Shown here piece after piece: positions 24,332 to 32,795 of a stretch of 64,000 bases of DNA (the stretch's first letter is position 1; each line of letters opens with the position of its first letter). The stretch is taken from contig JADZCD010000057.1 in assembly GCA_020851735.1 (NCBI GenBank), positions 1 to 64,000 of the forward strand, in the 5' to 3' direction. The position numbers and the translations under genes were made by a program. This DNA is from Phycisphaeraceae bacterium. GTDB taxonomy: Bacteria > Planctomycetota > Phycisphaerae > Phycisphaerales > Phycisphaeraceae. A model generated the notes under the pieces. That model saw only the letters and a list, made by a program, of their open reading frames with translations, did no database searches and was not told the origin of the DNA.

Positions 24332-26635
24332 TCAAGGCTGCGTGGTGCTGGGCGCTGTGGCGGCGGGGGTGGTTGGGGGTTCCTGGAGTTTGGCCAGGGT
24401 GGTTTGCAGTTCGGTGACAGCCAGGAGGGCCATGGCGGTGGGGGCGGAGCTTAGGCGGTTGTCCCAGAGGGCGGGGCGGACGCCGCCGACGGTGTCGGGC
24501 AGGCTGCGGGCGTAGAAGGCGCTGGTGGGCGTGAACATCAATTGGCCGAGGAAACGGGCGGCCAGGCCGCAGTCCAGCAGCCAGTGCATCTGCTCGTCGG
24601 CCGGCAGAGTCGGGGTGTCGCGCAGGGTGATGGCCAGGAACGCCAGGACGTTGGCGGAGCGCCAGTCGGGATTGGGAGCGGACTCGGCGGGCGTGGGGCG
24701 CGGGTCAAAGCCACCTACGACGTCGGCGGGGCCTAAGCGGGGGGGCGAATCAATCTGGAGCTTTTGGAGAATTTGTGCTTCGCGGATCAGACCCGGGCGC
24801 GGGTCGGTGGTTTGGTCGGGTTGGATGGAGTGCCAGGTCAGGTCCGCCATTGCCTGCCAGGGCTGGGTGCTTAGGGAAAAGGTCTTGTTGGTCGCGGCAG
24901 CCAGCGCTTGGCGGGCGGCTTCGATGGCTTCTTTTAGTTTGGGATCGCGGTTCTGGGCGTAGAGCTGGGTGAGCGCAGCGATGACCAGGGATTGGGTGGG
25001 GGCGTTGCTGGGGACGTACCCCCCGGCAGAGCCGGGGGCTGACCCCTGCGTGCGTTCGCTTCCGGGGGCGATTCCGGGGGCGGGGGGGACGAACCAGCCC
25101 TGGGGTGTTTGGACGGTGATCAGGCGCTGGGCCATGGCGTCGCGTTCGATTTTGTGGTCGTCGGTGTCGTGCAGGCTTAAGGCGGTGAGGATCACCAAGG
25201 CGCGGGCGGCGGGTTCGGCGGGGGCGTCGGAAGGGAGCAGCGTTTTGGACAGATAGCGCAGGGCGACGCGGCAGGCTTCCAGCGTTGGCTCAAGTTGGGC
25301 GGGCGCGGGCGAGGTGTCGGCCAGGACTTGGGCGCGGCGGGCCAGGACATAGGCGATAAGGGCGACGTCGTGCAGGGGCGCCTGGGCGGGGTCGAATTGA
25401 TCGGAGGTGGGCAGGTATGTGCCGACGAACGAGCCATCGGAGCGGAGGCGGGCTAGGAGGTGATCGGTCATCTGCTTGGCCATGTCATCGACGGTCGGGC
25501 CGGTGACGCTGACGGGGGGCAGGACGACGTTGCCGCGCATCAGGAGGGTGATGGGCTGATTGGGTGCGGGGCGGACCAAGTGCAGGACGTTAAAGCGATA
25601 GAGCGTCGGCCCGTTGGGGCGGGCGATCAGGGGGATTTGCCGGTCGATGACGGCGGGGGATGTGCCGGTGTCTTTAAGGAGCGCTGCCAATTGGCTGCGC
25701 GGGGAGATGTTGGCGGCCAGAGCGGTGGCGGGCCAGATCCAGGCCTGATTGGCAGGGGAGGAGGCACCGCTTGCTGACGTGCGGGGCTCGTCACTTGCAG
25801 GGGTGGCACTTCCGGGGGCGGGACTTCCGGGGGCGAGCATGACCAGGCCGTGGTATCCGGGGGCGAAGCGGTGGAAGATTTCGTAAGGCGAGGGCGGTTC
25901 GGCGGAGGGAGCGGGAGCGGCGGCGGCGCTGGGGGAGGACGCGGCGATCTGCGATCGCCCGCTAAACGAGGAATCACGTTCGGGGGCACTTCCGGGGGCG
26001 GGGGTGGGGGTGGGGGGGAGTTGGACGGGTTCGAGTTGGTGGGCGAGTTGGAGGTCGACTTGGAGAGGTCGGATATCTTCGATGGACCAGGGTTTGAATT
26101 GGTCGGGGTCGGCAGCGCGCAGGCGGGCTTTTTCGTTGCGGTCCATCAGGGCGGCGGTGAGGTCCAGGAGTGCGTTTTGGGTGGCCTGGCGGACGACGGC
26201 GATCAGGTCGCGAACTTGGTTTTGGGAATTGATGGGGAACGTCACGTCGCCGGTGCCCATGGTGCGACCGAGCCAGCGCAGGGTGACGCGGGCGCCGGCC
26301 AGGCCTGTGACGGGCAAGGGCGCGGGGGTTTGTTTGGGATCGACGGCAGCGCCTAAGGCGATCCAGGATTCGATCAGGGGGTAGACCTGTTGGGCGTGGG
26401 ACCAATCGAGTAAGGGTGCTTCGCTCGGCAGAGCGGGGGCGGGGCTTCCTGGGGTTCCGGGACTTCCGGGGGCGGCTGAATCCTCAGCCAGTGCCGGGGT
26501 GGTGGTGGCCAGGAGCATCACGGCTGTCAGGGTGGTGAGGGCGGTCCACAGGGGGCGTGGGCGGATGTTGTTTTTCGGCAACAGGCGGCGAGAGCGGCAG
26601 GGGGAGCCCAATCTGCGGTTATCGTGTAAATCCAT
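24332..26635 (-). CDS. Large secreted protein of unknown function with multiple repeat insertions
   Basis: A 767-residue protein with a signal peptide (about 29-51, ending PALAED). I recognise no catalytic motif. The C-terminal half (about 400-740) is helical with conserved Trp and Gly-Gly turns, reminiscent of an alpha/alpha-toroid. It is the second most repeat-invaded protein here: R1 at about 53-63, R1 plus R3 at 208-230, R1 plus R4 at 268-290, and R1 plus R2 at 514-540. These segments read as PAPGS, SFSGRSQIAASS, EPRTSASGA and SAPGSAGGY and are likely disordered linkers. It is encoded alone, opposite the lipid operon. Confidence 0.72.
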   Translation of the reverse strand: MDLHDNRRLGSPCRSRRLLPKNNIRPRPLWTALTTLTAVMLLATTTPALAEDSAAPGSPGTPGSPAPALPSEAPLLDWSHAQQVYPLIESWIALGAAVDPKQTPAPLPVTGLAGARVTLRWLGRTMGTGDVTFPINSQNQVRDLIAVVRQATQNALLDLTAALMDRNEKARLRAADPDQFKPWSIEDIRPLQVDLQLAHQLEPVQLPPTPTPAPGSAPERDSSFSGRSQIAASSPSAAAAPAPSAEPPSPYEIFHRFAPGYHGLVMLAPGSPAPGSATPASDEPRTSASGASSPANQAWIWPATALAANISPRSQLAALLKDTGTSPAVIDRQIPLIARPNGPTLYRFNVLHLVRPAPNQPITLLMRGNVVLPPVSVTGPTVDDMAKQMTDHLLARLRSDGSFVGTYLPTSDQFDPAQAPLHDVALIAYVLARRAQVLADTSPAPAQLEPTLEACRVALRYLSKTLLPSDAPAEPAARALVILTALSLHDTDDHKIERDAMAQRLITVQTPQGWFVPPAPGIAPGSERTQGSAPGSAGGYVPSNAPTQSLVIAALTQLYAQNRDPKLKEAIEAARQALAAATNKTFSLSTQPWQAMADLTWHSIQPDQTTDPRPGLIREAQILQKLQIDSPPRLGPADVVGGFDPRPTPAESAPNPDWRSANVLAFLAITLRDTPTLPADEQMHWLLDCGLAARFLGQLMFTPTSAFYARSLPDTVGGVRPALWDNRLSSAPTAMALLAVTELQTTLAKLQEPPTTPAATAPSTTQP
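25017..25095. repeat. R2 hairpin and R1 units in the secreted-protein gene
   Basis: R2 at 25017-25042, then R1 units GCTTCCGGGGGCG and ATTCCGGGGGCGGGG to 25095. Confidence 0.9.
25764..25840. repeat. R4 element and R1 units in the secreted-protein gene
   Basis: R4 at 25764-25792, with changes in its GC-rich centre, then two R1 units (GCACTTCCGGGGGCGGG, ACTTCCGGGGGCG) to 25840. Confidence 0.85.
25944..26010. repeat. R3 hairpin and R1 unit in the secreted-protein gene
   Basis: GCGATC-TGC-GATCGC followed by CCGCTAAACGAG (25944-25970), then an R1 unit at 25980-26005. Confidence 0.88.
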
Positions 26636-26723
26636 TGTTTCTAACCCCTTATGGAGCCGCCGCGTGTAACTGACCTAACGGTATTGAGCTTGAAGCTATT
26701 TCGGCAGCGAAAGGGAGAAAAAC

Positions 26724-26816
26724 ATGCTCACGCTGCTGAACATCGCCAAAGGCAACTCTCAGGCACGCAAACGGATCGCCTTACTGACGCTAATGATTTT
26801 TGCAGCATTATGCTAA
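26724..26816 (+). CDS. Possible small hydrophobic peptide, 30 residues
   Basis: ATG 26724 is preceded by AAGGGAGA (26711-26718) at about five bases, a good ribosome binding site. The 30-residue product starts MLTLLNIAKGN, has a basic stretch QARKR and ends in a hydrophobic segment IALLTLMIFAALC before TAA, like a small membrane peptide. It has no neighbour on the same strand and no homologue I can name. The ribosome binding site makes it worth listing, but it could be chance. Confidence 0.3.
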   Translation: MLTLLNIAKGNSQARKRIALLTLMIFAALC

Positions 26817-26966
26817 AGCGTGCCGTGGTCATCGGGAATCAGCTGGAGGGATAGTAAGCTTAGTTGCTTGGCCAAGCATCTTATCTTGTCGTCGCGGTTC
26901 AGGTTCGATTCGAGGGTGCGGCGGAAAAATAGTGAGAGGATAAATCTCACGCTGGGATTCGGGCCA

Positions 26967-27005
26967 TAAAAAAAACCCAAGCCGGGGAAGGCAAGGGCTT
27001 TTTTT
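26967..27005 (-). terminator. Rho-independent terminator of mdh
   Basis: On the minus strand, AAGCCC...GGC and GCC...GGGTT form a stem with an internal AA/AA bulge around TTCCCC, followed by eight T (26968-26975 on the plus strand are A). It lies about 200 bp past the mdh stop and also has T on the other strand, so it could act in both directions. Confidence 0.7.
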
Positions 27006-27044
27006 GTTTTTGGGGGATAGTGAGTGGCGGGTCGAATGGGGTGA

Positions 27045-27201
27045 TATTCCGGGGCGGGCGTACCCCCCGGCAGAGCCGGGGGCTGAAACGTGGACATTTC
27101 CGGGGGCGGGGGGTGTCCGGGGGTGTCCGCGTCGGGGACGACGCGGCTCGCTGGGGGATTTTCCGGGGTGCACTTCCGGGGTGCACTTCCGGGGGTGGGG
27201 G
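27045..27201. repeat. Dense R1/R2 repeat block downstream of mdh
   Basis: In order: a degenerate R1, an R2 hairpin (27061-27086), R1 with GGGGTGTCC repeats, a CGTCGGGGACGACG hairpin, and three R1 units (GCACTTCCGGGG). The last lies next to the mdh stop codon. Confidence 0.85.
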
Positions 27202-27202
27202 G

Positions 27203-28171
27203 TTAGGCGAGGTCGGGGAAGAGTTTGGTGACGACGGCCACGAGGTCTTTGACGTGGCTGATGGATTCGTCCATGAATTTCTTTTCGGTGGGGTCCATGT
27301 CGATCTGGACGACCTTTTCCACGCCGTTCTTGCCCAGGACGACGGGTACGCCCACGAAATAGCCTTTGCCACCCCCGGAAGAGACTCCGTACTCTTTCTC
27401 GCAATAAGCGGCACAGGGCAGGATGCGTTTTTTGTCCTTGACGATGGCCTCGACCATCTGGATGACGCCGGAGGCGGGGGCGTAGTAGGCGCTGGTGCCC
27501 ATGAGCTTGACGATTTCGCCGCCGCCGACCTTGGCGCGTTCGACGCAGGCGTTGACCTTCTCGGCGGAGAGAAGTTGGAGCACGGGGATGCCATGCACGG
27601 AGGTGAAGCGTGGGAGGGGGACCATGTCGTCGCCATGCCCGCCGAGGAGGAGGGCGGTGACGTCTTCGACGCTGATGCCCAGTTCCATGGCGATGAAGGT
27701 GCGATAGCGGGCGACGTCCAGGCACCCGGCCTGCCCGATGATGCGGTGGGTGGGGAACCCGGTGGCTTTCCAGGCGGTGTAGACCATCGCGTCCAGCGGA
27801 TTGGAGACGACGATGACGATGGCGTTGGGGGCGTATTGCTTAATGTTCTGGCTGACGGAGCGAACGATCTTGACGTTGGTGTCGATCAGGTCGTCGCGGC
27901 TCATGCCGGGTTTACGGGGCAGGCCGGCGGTGACGACGACGACGTCGGAGTCGGCGATGTCCTGGTAGTTCGACGTGCCGGTGATCTGGCAATCGAAGCG
28001 TTCGATGGGCCCGCACTGGGCGAGGTCGAGCATTTTGCCTTTGACGGCGTTCTCAGCCTGGGGGATGTCCAGGACGACGATATCGCCCAGTTCCTTGCTG
28101 GCGGCCCAGAGGGCGCAGGAGGAGCCGACGTTTCCGCCGCCGATGATGGAGATTTTGGCACGTTTGGGCAT
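27203..28171 (-). CDS. mdh: Malate dehydrogenase
   Basis: It oxidises malate to oxaloacetate with NAD in the TCA cycle. The 322-residue protein of the LDH-like MDH class has the NAD motif IGGGNVGSSCALWAA, DIPQAENAVKGKMLDL, the substrate arginines in AGLPRKPGMSRDD, VVSNPLDAMVY and the catalytic His in LGGHGDDMVPL. The segment EYGVSSGGGKGYFVG contains about six extra residues encoded by an R1-like unit (27371-27384), where homologues as I recall them read EYG-V-GGYFVG. ATG 28171 has AAGGAC upstream. The catalytic residues are intact, so it should be active. Confidence 0.93.
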   Translation of the reverse strand: MPKRAKISIIGGGNVGSSCALWAASKELGDIVVLDIPQAENAVKGKMLDLAQCGPIERFDCQITGTSNYQDIADSDVVVVTAGLPRKPGMSRDDLIDTNVKIVRSVSQNIKQYAPNAIVIVVSNPLDAMVYTAWKATGFPTHRIIGQAGCLDVARYRTFIAMELGISVEDVTALLLGGHGDDMVPLPRFTSVHGIPVLQLLSAEKVNACVERAKVGGGEIVKLMGTSAYYAPASGVIQMVEAIVKDKKRILPCAAYCEKEYGVSSGGGKGYFVGVPVVLGKNGVEKVVQIDMDPTEKKFMDESISHVKDLVAVVTKLFPDLA

Positions 28172-28292
28172 AAGAAGAGTCCTTATTTGGGAATCAATCA
28201 AAGTTGGGTGGGGTGTTGGTGGGCCATCATACGTTTCGCGGCGATGGTCTCAAGGGAGGTGGGGGCAGGTTCTTCTTCAATTTGGCGAATCG

Positions 28293-28315
28293 GCCCAGGG
28301 ATTTCTTCCCTGGGC
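28293..28315. repeat. R8 hairpin (GCCCAGGGA...TCCCTGGGC)
   Basis: A 9-bp perfect stem between mdh and ribH; the sister copy is at 8415-8441. Confidence 0.8.
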
Positions 28316-28388
28316 TTTCTGAGGGGGTGCGAATCGCGGGCATGGCGGAAAAAGGCGAAGTGGCTTAAAATCAAGGCTCTTACCAGAC

Positions 28389-28868
28389 ATGGCGAGCTTA
28401 ATCATGGTTAAAAAAGTGGAAGGCGATCTGCTGGCTGGGGACTTGAAGTTTGCGGTGGTGGTCAGCCGGTTTAACGACTTTATCACCAGCAAGCTGTTGG
28501 AGGGGGCGATCGACGTGGTGGTGCGCCACGGAGGCAAGGAGGAGCGGGTGACGGTGGCCTATGTGCCGGGGAGCGCGGAGCTGGCGGTGGCGGCGTTAAA
28601 GCTGGCCAAGAGCGGCAAGTTTGACGCGGTGGTGTGTTTAGGGTGCGTGATCCGGGGCGCGACTGATCACTACGACCACGTGGCGCAGCTGGCGAGCCGG
28701 GGGATCGGCGAAGTGGGCTTGCAGACGGGTGTGCCGACGATCTTCGGGGTGGTGACGGCTGACAGTTTGGAGCAAGCCATTGAGCGAGCGGGCAGCAAGC
28801 AGGGCAATCAGGGAGCCAAGGCGATGCTGGCGGCGGTGGAGATGGCGAATCTGATGAAGAAGCTGTAG
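28389..28868 (+). CDS. ribH: 6,7-dimethyl-8-ribityllumazine synthase
   Basis: It performs the penultimate step of riboflavin synthesis and usually assembles into a pentamer or icosahedral capsid. The 159-residue protein has VVSRFNDFI, YVPGSAELAVAA and the catalytic-site block GCVIRGATDHYDHV, then FGVVTADSLEQA. Starts at ATG 28389 or 28404 are both possible; the second (MVKKVEGD) is closer to family norms. There is no FMN riboswitch upstream. nusB follows within 1.3 kb, a common ribH-nusB neighbourhood, here interrupted by a permease. Confidence 0.93.
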   Translation: MASLIMVKKVEGDLLAGDLKFAVVVSRFNDFITSKLLEGAIDVVVRHGGKEERVTVAYVPGSAELAVAALKLAKSGKFDAVVCLGCVIRGATDHYDHVAQLASRGIGEVGLQTGVPTIFGVVTADSLEQAIERAGSKQGNQGAKAMLAAVEMANLMKKL

Positions 28869-28895
28869 GGCTTTTTTGAGTTAGCCCCTCCAACA

Positions 28896-29017
28896 AAATG
28901 AACCGCCAAGTCGCCAAGAGCGCCAAGGATACAGTCAGGATGAATATGGGAGACAATCAAAACATTGACTCGTGACTTTCCAGAACTTGGCGTCCTTGGC
29001 GTCATGGCGGTTAAGCG
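28896..29017. repeat. R5 element, second copy
   Basis: Ends AACCGCCAAGTCGCCAAGAG and CTTGGCGTCATGGCGGTT form a long imperfect inverted repeat. It aligns over its length with 6195-6314, including the central TGAATRT...ATTGA segment. Confidence 0.87.
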
Positions 29018-29122
29018 TATTTTGCCAGCGGCTCTTAATCATTTGGAGGCGTACCGGACGGGGAAGGCAGGGGCGACTGGCTGGATTGAAAAGTTGACCA
29101 GAACGGGGAAAGAGTCCATCCC

Positions 29123-30028
29123 ATGACGATCCAAGAAAACCTGATTCTGGCAGCCTGGCTGGTACCGATAGGGTTGGCGGCGGGTTTTTTGGGTTTGGCG
29201 GTGCGCAGCGGGGGCGTCTTGCTGTTGGTTCCTTTTTTAGCGGTGTGGTATCCGACGGCGCCGGTGCGTTACCTGGCGGGCATGGGTTTGCTGTTGGCGT
29301 TGTTGTGCGCGGTAGTGGGCGTGGGCGACGGGGTTCGGCGGGGCGAGGTGAAATGGCCGGCTGCCAAGTGGCTGCTGATCGCGGCCCTGGTGATGGGGGC
29401 GGCGGGGGCGGTGGCGACGCGGTTTTTGTCGCGGATTCGCTATGACATGCTGCTGGGCTTGATGTTGATGAGCACGGCGGCGTATCTGCTGGCCAAAGCG
29501 GGTGGCGGCGAGCCGGCGGCGGCACCATTGGCGGATCTGGCGGCAGCAGGGAAACTGAAGGCATCCGCGTCGCGAACGATGCGGCCCACGGGGAATCCGG
29601 GGGCGGCGCTTCCGGGGGCGGGGATTCCGGGGGTCATTCCGGGGGTGCTTCCGGGGGTGATGGAGATGATCAGCGGGGTGCTGAGCCTGGTGGGCGGGTT
29701 TGTCGGAGCGGGCGTGGCGATGGCCCAGGAGCGGGTGCTGGAGCGTTGGGGGAAGCTGTCGCGGGAGTCCGCGGCCGCTACCGCGCAGGCGGTGGTGCTG
29801 GCGATGACGCTGGCGGGCGTGGCGCTAAGCGGGCCGGCGGTTTTGCGGGTGCATGGGATACGGCAGCTGACGCTGATGACGATGGGGGTTTTAGGCGGAG
29901 CGCTGCTGGCGACGTTGACGCGGGGGCGGATAAGAGGGCGCTGGGTGGAGGGGGCGATGGGGGTGGTGTTAGGAGCGATGGGGGCCTGGGTGATTTTGGC
30001 GGGGATCAACGCGGGGGTGAGCGAATAA
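29123..30028 (+). CDS. TauE/SafE-family membrane permease
   Basis: A 301-residue membrane protein with about eight helices in two halves, each beginning with a glycine-rich helix (GLAAGFLGLAVRSGGVLL; ISGVLSLVGGFVGAGVAMA), the pattern of TauE/SafE permeases thought to export sulfite or organosulfonates. The linker between halves, residues about 156-179, is Pro/Gly-rich (PGAALPGAGIPGVIPGV) and is encoded by five R1 units in a row, read in a different frame from the minus-strand genes. A cytoplasmic loop is where such an insertion would be tolerated. Substrate is inferred only from the family. Confidence 0.78.
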   Translation: MTIQENLILAAWLVPIGLAAGFLGLAVRSGGVLLLVPFLAVWYPTAPVRYLAGMGLLLALLCAVVGVGDGVRRGEVKWPAAKWLLIAALVMGAAGAVATRFLSRIRYDMLLGLMLMSTAAYLLAKAGGGEPAAAPLADLAAAGKLKASASRTMRPTGNPGAALPGAGIPGVIPGVLPGVMEMISGVLSLVGGFVGAGVAMAQERVLERWGKLSRESAAATAQAVVLAMTLAGVALSGPAVLRVHGIRQLTLMTMGVLGGALLATLTRGRIRGRWVEGAMGVVLGAMGAWVILAGINAGVSE

Positions 30029-30134
30029 GTGATTGGCGTTCCGCCATGCGTGTGGGCGGGATGCGAGGAAGTTCAATAAGCCTGGGTCGGCGGCTGGCCC
30101 GAAGGCGGGACCGAATTGCGAAGAAGTGTGACTG

Positions 30135-30674
30135 ATGCCCAAACGTAAAGAGATTCGAACGTTCGCCATGCAGGTGTTGTATCAGTTGGACGTGCGCGGC
30201 GAAGGTGATCGCGAGGACATCCTCGCGGGGATGAAAGAGGCTCCCGGCACGGCGCAGGAGCATCAGGAAGGCTACGAGCTGGCGTTGGCGGCCTGGGAAG
30301 CGAGGGGGAAGGCGGACACGCTGGCGACGGAATTGGCGCCGGACTGGCCAACGCATCGTCAGCCGCCGGTGGACCGGGCGATTCTGCGGCTGGCGTTTCA
30401 CGAAATGGCGTCGGGCTATGCGCCGGTGAAAGTGGCGATCAATGAGGCGGTGGAGCTGGCCAAGCGCTTTGGGGCGGAACAGTCGGCCGCGTTTGCCAAC
30501 GGCGTGCTGGACAAAATGGCCCGGCGGATCGAGGCGGGCGAACCGATTTTGCCGGCCGACGTATCACCTGCGGCGGAGGGCACGGATTCAGCGGCGCCAA
30601 GTGCTGCGACTGCCGAGCCGATGCTGGTGCAGGTGCCGGCCCATCCGGCCGGGGCGGAAGGGGTTAAGGGGTAA
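30135..30674 (+). CDS. nusB: Transcription antitermination factor NusB
   Basis: NusB with NusE binds boxA in rRNA leaders for antitermination. The 179-residue protein opens [16 protein letters not shown] and contains [30 protein letters not shown] and [13 protein letters not shown], all diagnostic. The core ends near residue 138; the remaining 40 residues are a low-complexity Ala/Pro tail, longer than usual but not clearly one of the repeat families. It lies downstream of ribH as in many bacteria. Confidence 0.93.
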   Translation: MPKRKEIRTFAMQVLYQLDVRGEGDREDILAGMKEAPGTAQEHQEGYELALAAWEARGKADTLATELAPDWPTHRQPPVDRAILRLAFHEMASGYAPVKVAINEAVELAKRFGAEQSAAFANGVLDKMARRIEAGEPILPADVSPAAEGTDSAAPSAATAEPMLVQVPAHPAGAEGVKG

Positions 30675-30697
30675 GGGCGGGGGAGGTGGGGGTTAGA

Positions 30698-30790
30698 ATT
30701 GCCGAATGCCGAATGCCGAGGAGTATACGTTGGAGGGGGAAAATCAAGGAAAATGTTGGATTAGTTGCCTTGAACATCGTCAATCGCCTG
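30698..30790. repeat. Heptamer-flanked element, copy B
   Basis: Three heptamers (ATTGCCG, AATGCCG, AATGCCG; 30698-30718), GTATACGTT (30723), TCAAGG 21 nt on, AACATCG 29 nt after that, and an inverted heptamer CGTCAAT at 30778. Spacing of all core blocks equals that of copy C. It lies between nusB and ftsY. Confidence 0.8.
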
Positions 30791-30803
30791 GCGGTGACAT
30801 CAG

Positions 30804-30836
30804 CACACATCACCCTTCGGGATGATGTGTGGCACC
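30804..30836. repeat. R7-like hairpin (CACACATCA...TGATGTGTG)
   Basis: A perfect 9-bp stem with loop CCCTTCGGGA, followed by GCACCC as in other R7 copies. The stem sequence differs from CACACAGCA at two positions, with matching changes on both arms. Confidence 0.8.
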
Positions 30837-30911
30837 CAGCATCCAGATGAGCAGCTTTCGGGATAACATTCGGGGGGGAGGGGGGCGAAGTAACACCATT
30901 GAAGGAAGCGC

Positions 30912-31835
30912 ATGGGGCTTTTCCGGTCGGTATTCAGCAGGATCAAGCAAGGCTTAGCCAAGACGCGGCAGTCGGTGGGTGTGCTGCGCAATCTGCTGTT
31001 GGGGCGGGTGCTGAGCGCCGAACTGTTGGAGGAGCTGGAGACGAAGATGATCGCGGCGGATTTCGGCGTGGCCGCGAGCCGGGGGTTGGTCGAGGAGATC
31101 CGTCAGGCGTGGCAGAAGGGGGAGATTCGCAGCGGAGACCAGGCGTGGGAATACCTGAAGCGCGAATTGGTGGAGTATTGGCCCAGCGAGGACCGGCAGC
31201 TGCGCCTGGCGGCGGACGGGGGGTTGACGGTGATTCTGGTGGCGGGGATCAACGGGGCGGGCAAGACCACGAGCATCGCCAAGATCGCGCATAGTCTGCG
31301 GGCGCAGGACAAGAGTGTGATGCTGGCGGCCTGCGACACGTTTCGGGCGGCGGCGGTGGAGCAGCTGGAGATCTGGTCCAAGCGTCTGGGCGTGGAGGTG
31401 ATCAAGGGCAAGCAGGGGGGCGATCCGGCGGCGGTGGCGTTTGACGCCTGCGCGGCGGCGCTGGCGCGGAAGGTGGACGTGCTGATCATCGACACGGCGG
31501 GGCGGCTGCACACGCAGGGGCACCTGATGCGGCAGTTGACTAAGATTCGGGACGTGGTGCGCAAGCGCGTGCCGGACGGCCCGCATGAGGTGATGCTGGT
31601 GTTGGACGCCACGATCGGGCAGAACGCCATCCAGCAGGCGCGGGAATTCATGGCCGCCATCGAGGTGACGGGGATTTTCCTGGCTAAGCTCGACGGCACG
31701 GCCCGGGGGGGGATCGTGGTAGCGATCCGCAAGGAGCTGGGGATTCCCGTTAAGCTGGTGGGCGTGGGCGAGACGCCGCAGGACGTGGAGCCTTTCGAGC
31801 CCGAGCGGTTCGTGGAGGCGTTGTTCGCCGAGTAA
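30912..31835 (+). CDS. ftsY: Signal recognition particle receptor FtsY
   Basis: The membrane-associated GTPase that receives SRP-ribosome complexes for cotranslational insertion. The 307 residues form an N domain (1-90) and a G domain with P-loop GINGAGKTTS (112-121), DTFRAAAVEQL, DTAGRLHTQGHLM, KLDGTARGG and the C-terminal GVGETPQDVEPF. It lacks the long acidic A domain of E. coli FtsY, as in many bacteria. ATG 30912 follows GAAGGAA. Signal peptidase lepB lies 29 bp downstream, giving a protein-export pair. Confidence 0.95.
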   Translation: MGLFRSVFSRIKQGLAKTRQSVGVLRNLLLGRVLSAELLEELETKMIAADFGVAASRGLVEEIRQAWQKGEIRSGDQAWEYLKRELVEYWPSEDRQLRLAADGGLTVILVAGINGAGKTTSIAKIAHSLRAQDKSVMLAACDTFRAAAVEQLEIWSKRLGVEVIKGKQGGDPAAVAFDACAAALARKVDVLIIDTAGRLHTQGHLMRQLTKIRDVVRKRVPDGPHEVMLVLDATIGQNAIQQAREFMAAIEVTGIFLAKLDGTARGGIVVAIRKELGIPVKLVGVGETPQDVEPFEPERFVEALFAE

Positions 31836-31864
31836 GGCTGGGACAGTCCAAAGGAAACAGACCG

Positions 31865-32587
31865 ATGAGCAACCAAGCGGTGGAGTCGATCAGGAAATTC
31901 TGGCGGTTGCCGCGGGTGGTTTATTGGTGGCAGCAGTGGATCAAGCCGCTGGCGATTGTGGTGCTGGTGGTGACGGCGTTTAAGTCGACGGTGGCGGACT
32001 GGCACGACGTGCCGTCGGGCTCGATGGAATCGACGATCATTCCGGGCGATCGGATCGCGGTGAACAAATTGGCGTATGACCTGAAGGTGCCGTACACGTT
32101 TGTGCGTCTGGCGCGGTGGGGCCATCCGGCCCGGGGCGACATCGTGGTGTTGTATGGGCCGGTGGACGGAACGCGGTTAGTCAAGCGCGTGGTGGGTTTG
32201 CCGGGCGATCGACTGGAGTTAAAGGACAACCGGCTTTCGATCAATGGGCAGGAATTGGAGTATGTGCAGGAAGGTCAGGCCCGGCTGGTGGAGAAGTTTT
32301 TGACCGGCAGGTATGCGGTGCTGCGGGAAAAACTCGGGGAGCACAACCACGTGATCTTAAAAAGTCTGACGACCCCCGGACCCAAAGCCTGGTACGGCCC
32401 GGTGACGGTGCCGGAGGGGCAGTATCTGGTGATGGGGGACAACCGGGACCACAGCGCGGACTCGCGATTCTTCGGCTTTGTGCCTGAGAAGTTGATTGTG
32501 GGAAGGGTGTTCGGCATCGCGTTTTCGCTGGATCGGGACAATTTCTATTGGCCACGCTGGGGACGGATTTTTCACGAGGTGGATTGA
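31865..32587 (+). CDS. lepB: Signal peptidase I
   Basis: It cleaves signal peptides on the outer face of the cytoplasmic membrane. The 240-residue protein has one N-terminal anchor (about 27-42), the catalytic Ser in DVPSGSMEST (Ser53), the Lys in TRLVKRVVGLPGD (Lys107) and the GDNRDHSADSRFFG box near the C-terminus. It is 29 bp behind ftsY and probably co-transcribed. Only one anchor helix is visible, as in Gram-positive enzymes. Confidence 0.95.
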   Translation: MSNQAVESIRKFWRLPRVVYWWQQWIKPLAIVVLVVTAFKSTVADWHDVPSGSMESTIIPGDRIAVNKLAYDLKVPYTFVRLARWGHPARGDIVVLYGPVDGTRLVKRVVGLPGDRLELKDNRLSINGQELEYVQEGQARLVEKFLTGRYAVLREKLGEHNHVILKSLTTPGPKAWYGPVTVPEGQYLVMGDNRDHSADSRFFGFVPEKLIVGRVFGIAFSLDRDNFYWPRWGRIFHEVD

Positions 32588-32595
32588 GGGGAGGG

Positions 32596-32759
32596 ATTGC
32601 CGATTGCCGAATGACGAATGACGAATGACGAATGACGAATGACGAATGACGAATGACGAATGACGAATGACGGGGAGTATACGTTGGGAGTGGAAAGTCA
32701 AGGGTGATTCGGGGTGGGTTGCTTCAAACATCGGCAATCGGAAATCGCAAATCGGCAAT
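32596..32759. repeat. Heptamer-flanked element, copy C (most complete)
   Basis: The left array is two ATTGCCG then nine AATGACG (32596-32672); the core has GTATACGTT at 32677, TCAAGG at 32698 and AACATCG at 32727; the right array is CGGCAAT, CGGAAAT, CGCAAAT, CGGCAAT (32732-32759). The right units are the reverse complement of the left ATTGCCG units, so the element has heptameric terminal inverted arrays. Confidence 0.85.
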
Positions 32760-32795
32760 TGTCTAGTCTCCGGTGGCCGGGTGGGGTGGACAAAC

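Larger units (their letters stand above)
26636..27202. other. Intergenic region: small ORF, terminator, repeat block
   Basis: Between the secreted-protein gene start and the mdh stop lie a possible 30-residue ORF (26724-26816), an mdh terminator (26967-27005) and a 155-bp block of R1/R2 repeats (27045-27201). The rest, 26817-26966, shows nothing recognisable. Confidence 0.6.

Noticed and set aside
25944-25970. HIP1 octamer (GCGATCGC) as in cyanobacteria
   Set aside because: The octamer occurs here as part of the R3 hairpin, not as a free dispersed site.
26700-26816. Cyclic di-GMP riboswitch
   Set aside because: ACGCAAA and GGCAA are present, but the order and the other conserved blocks do not fit the consensus.
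27020-28411. A 463-codon plus-strand frame
   Set aside because: It overlaps mdh on the other strand, begins in repeat DNA and has a low-complexity Asp/Gly composition.
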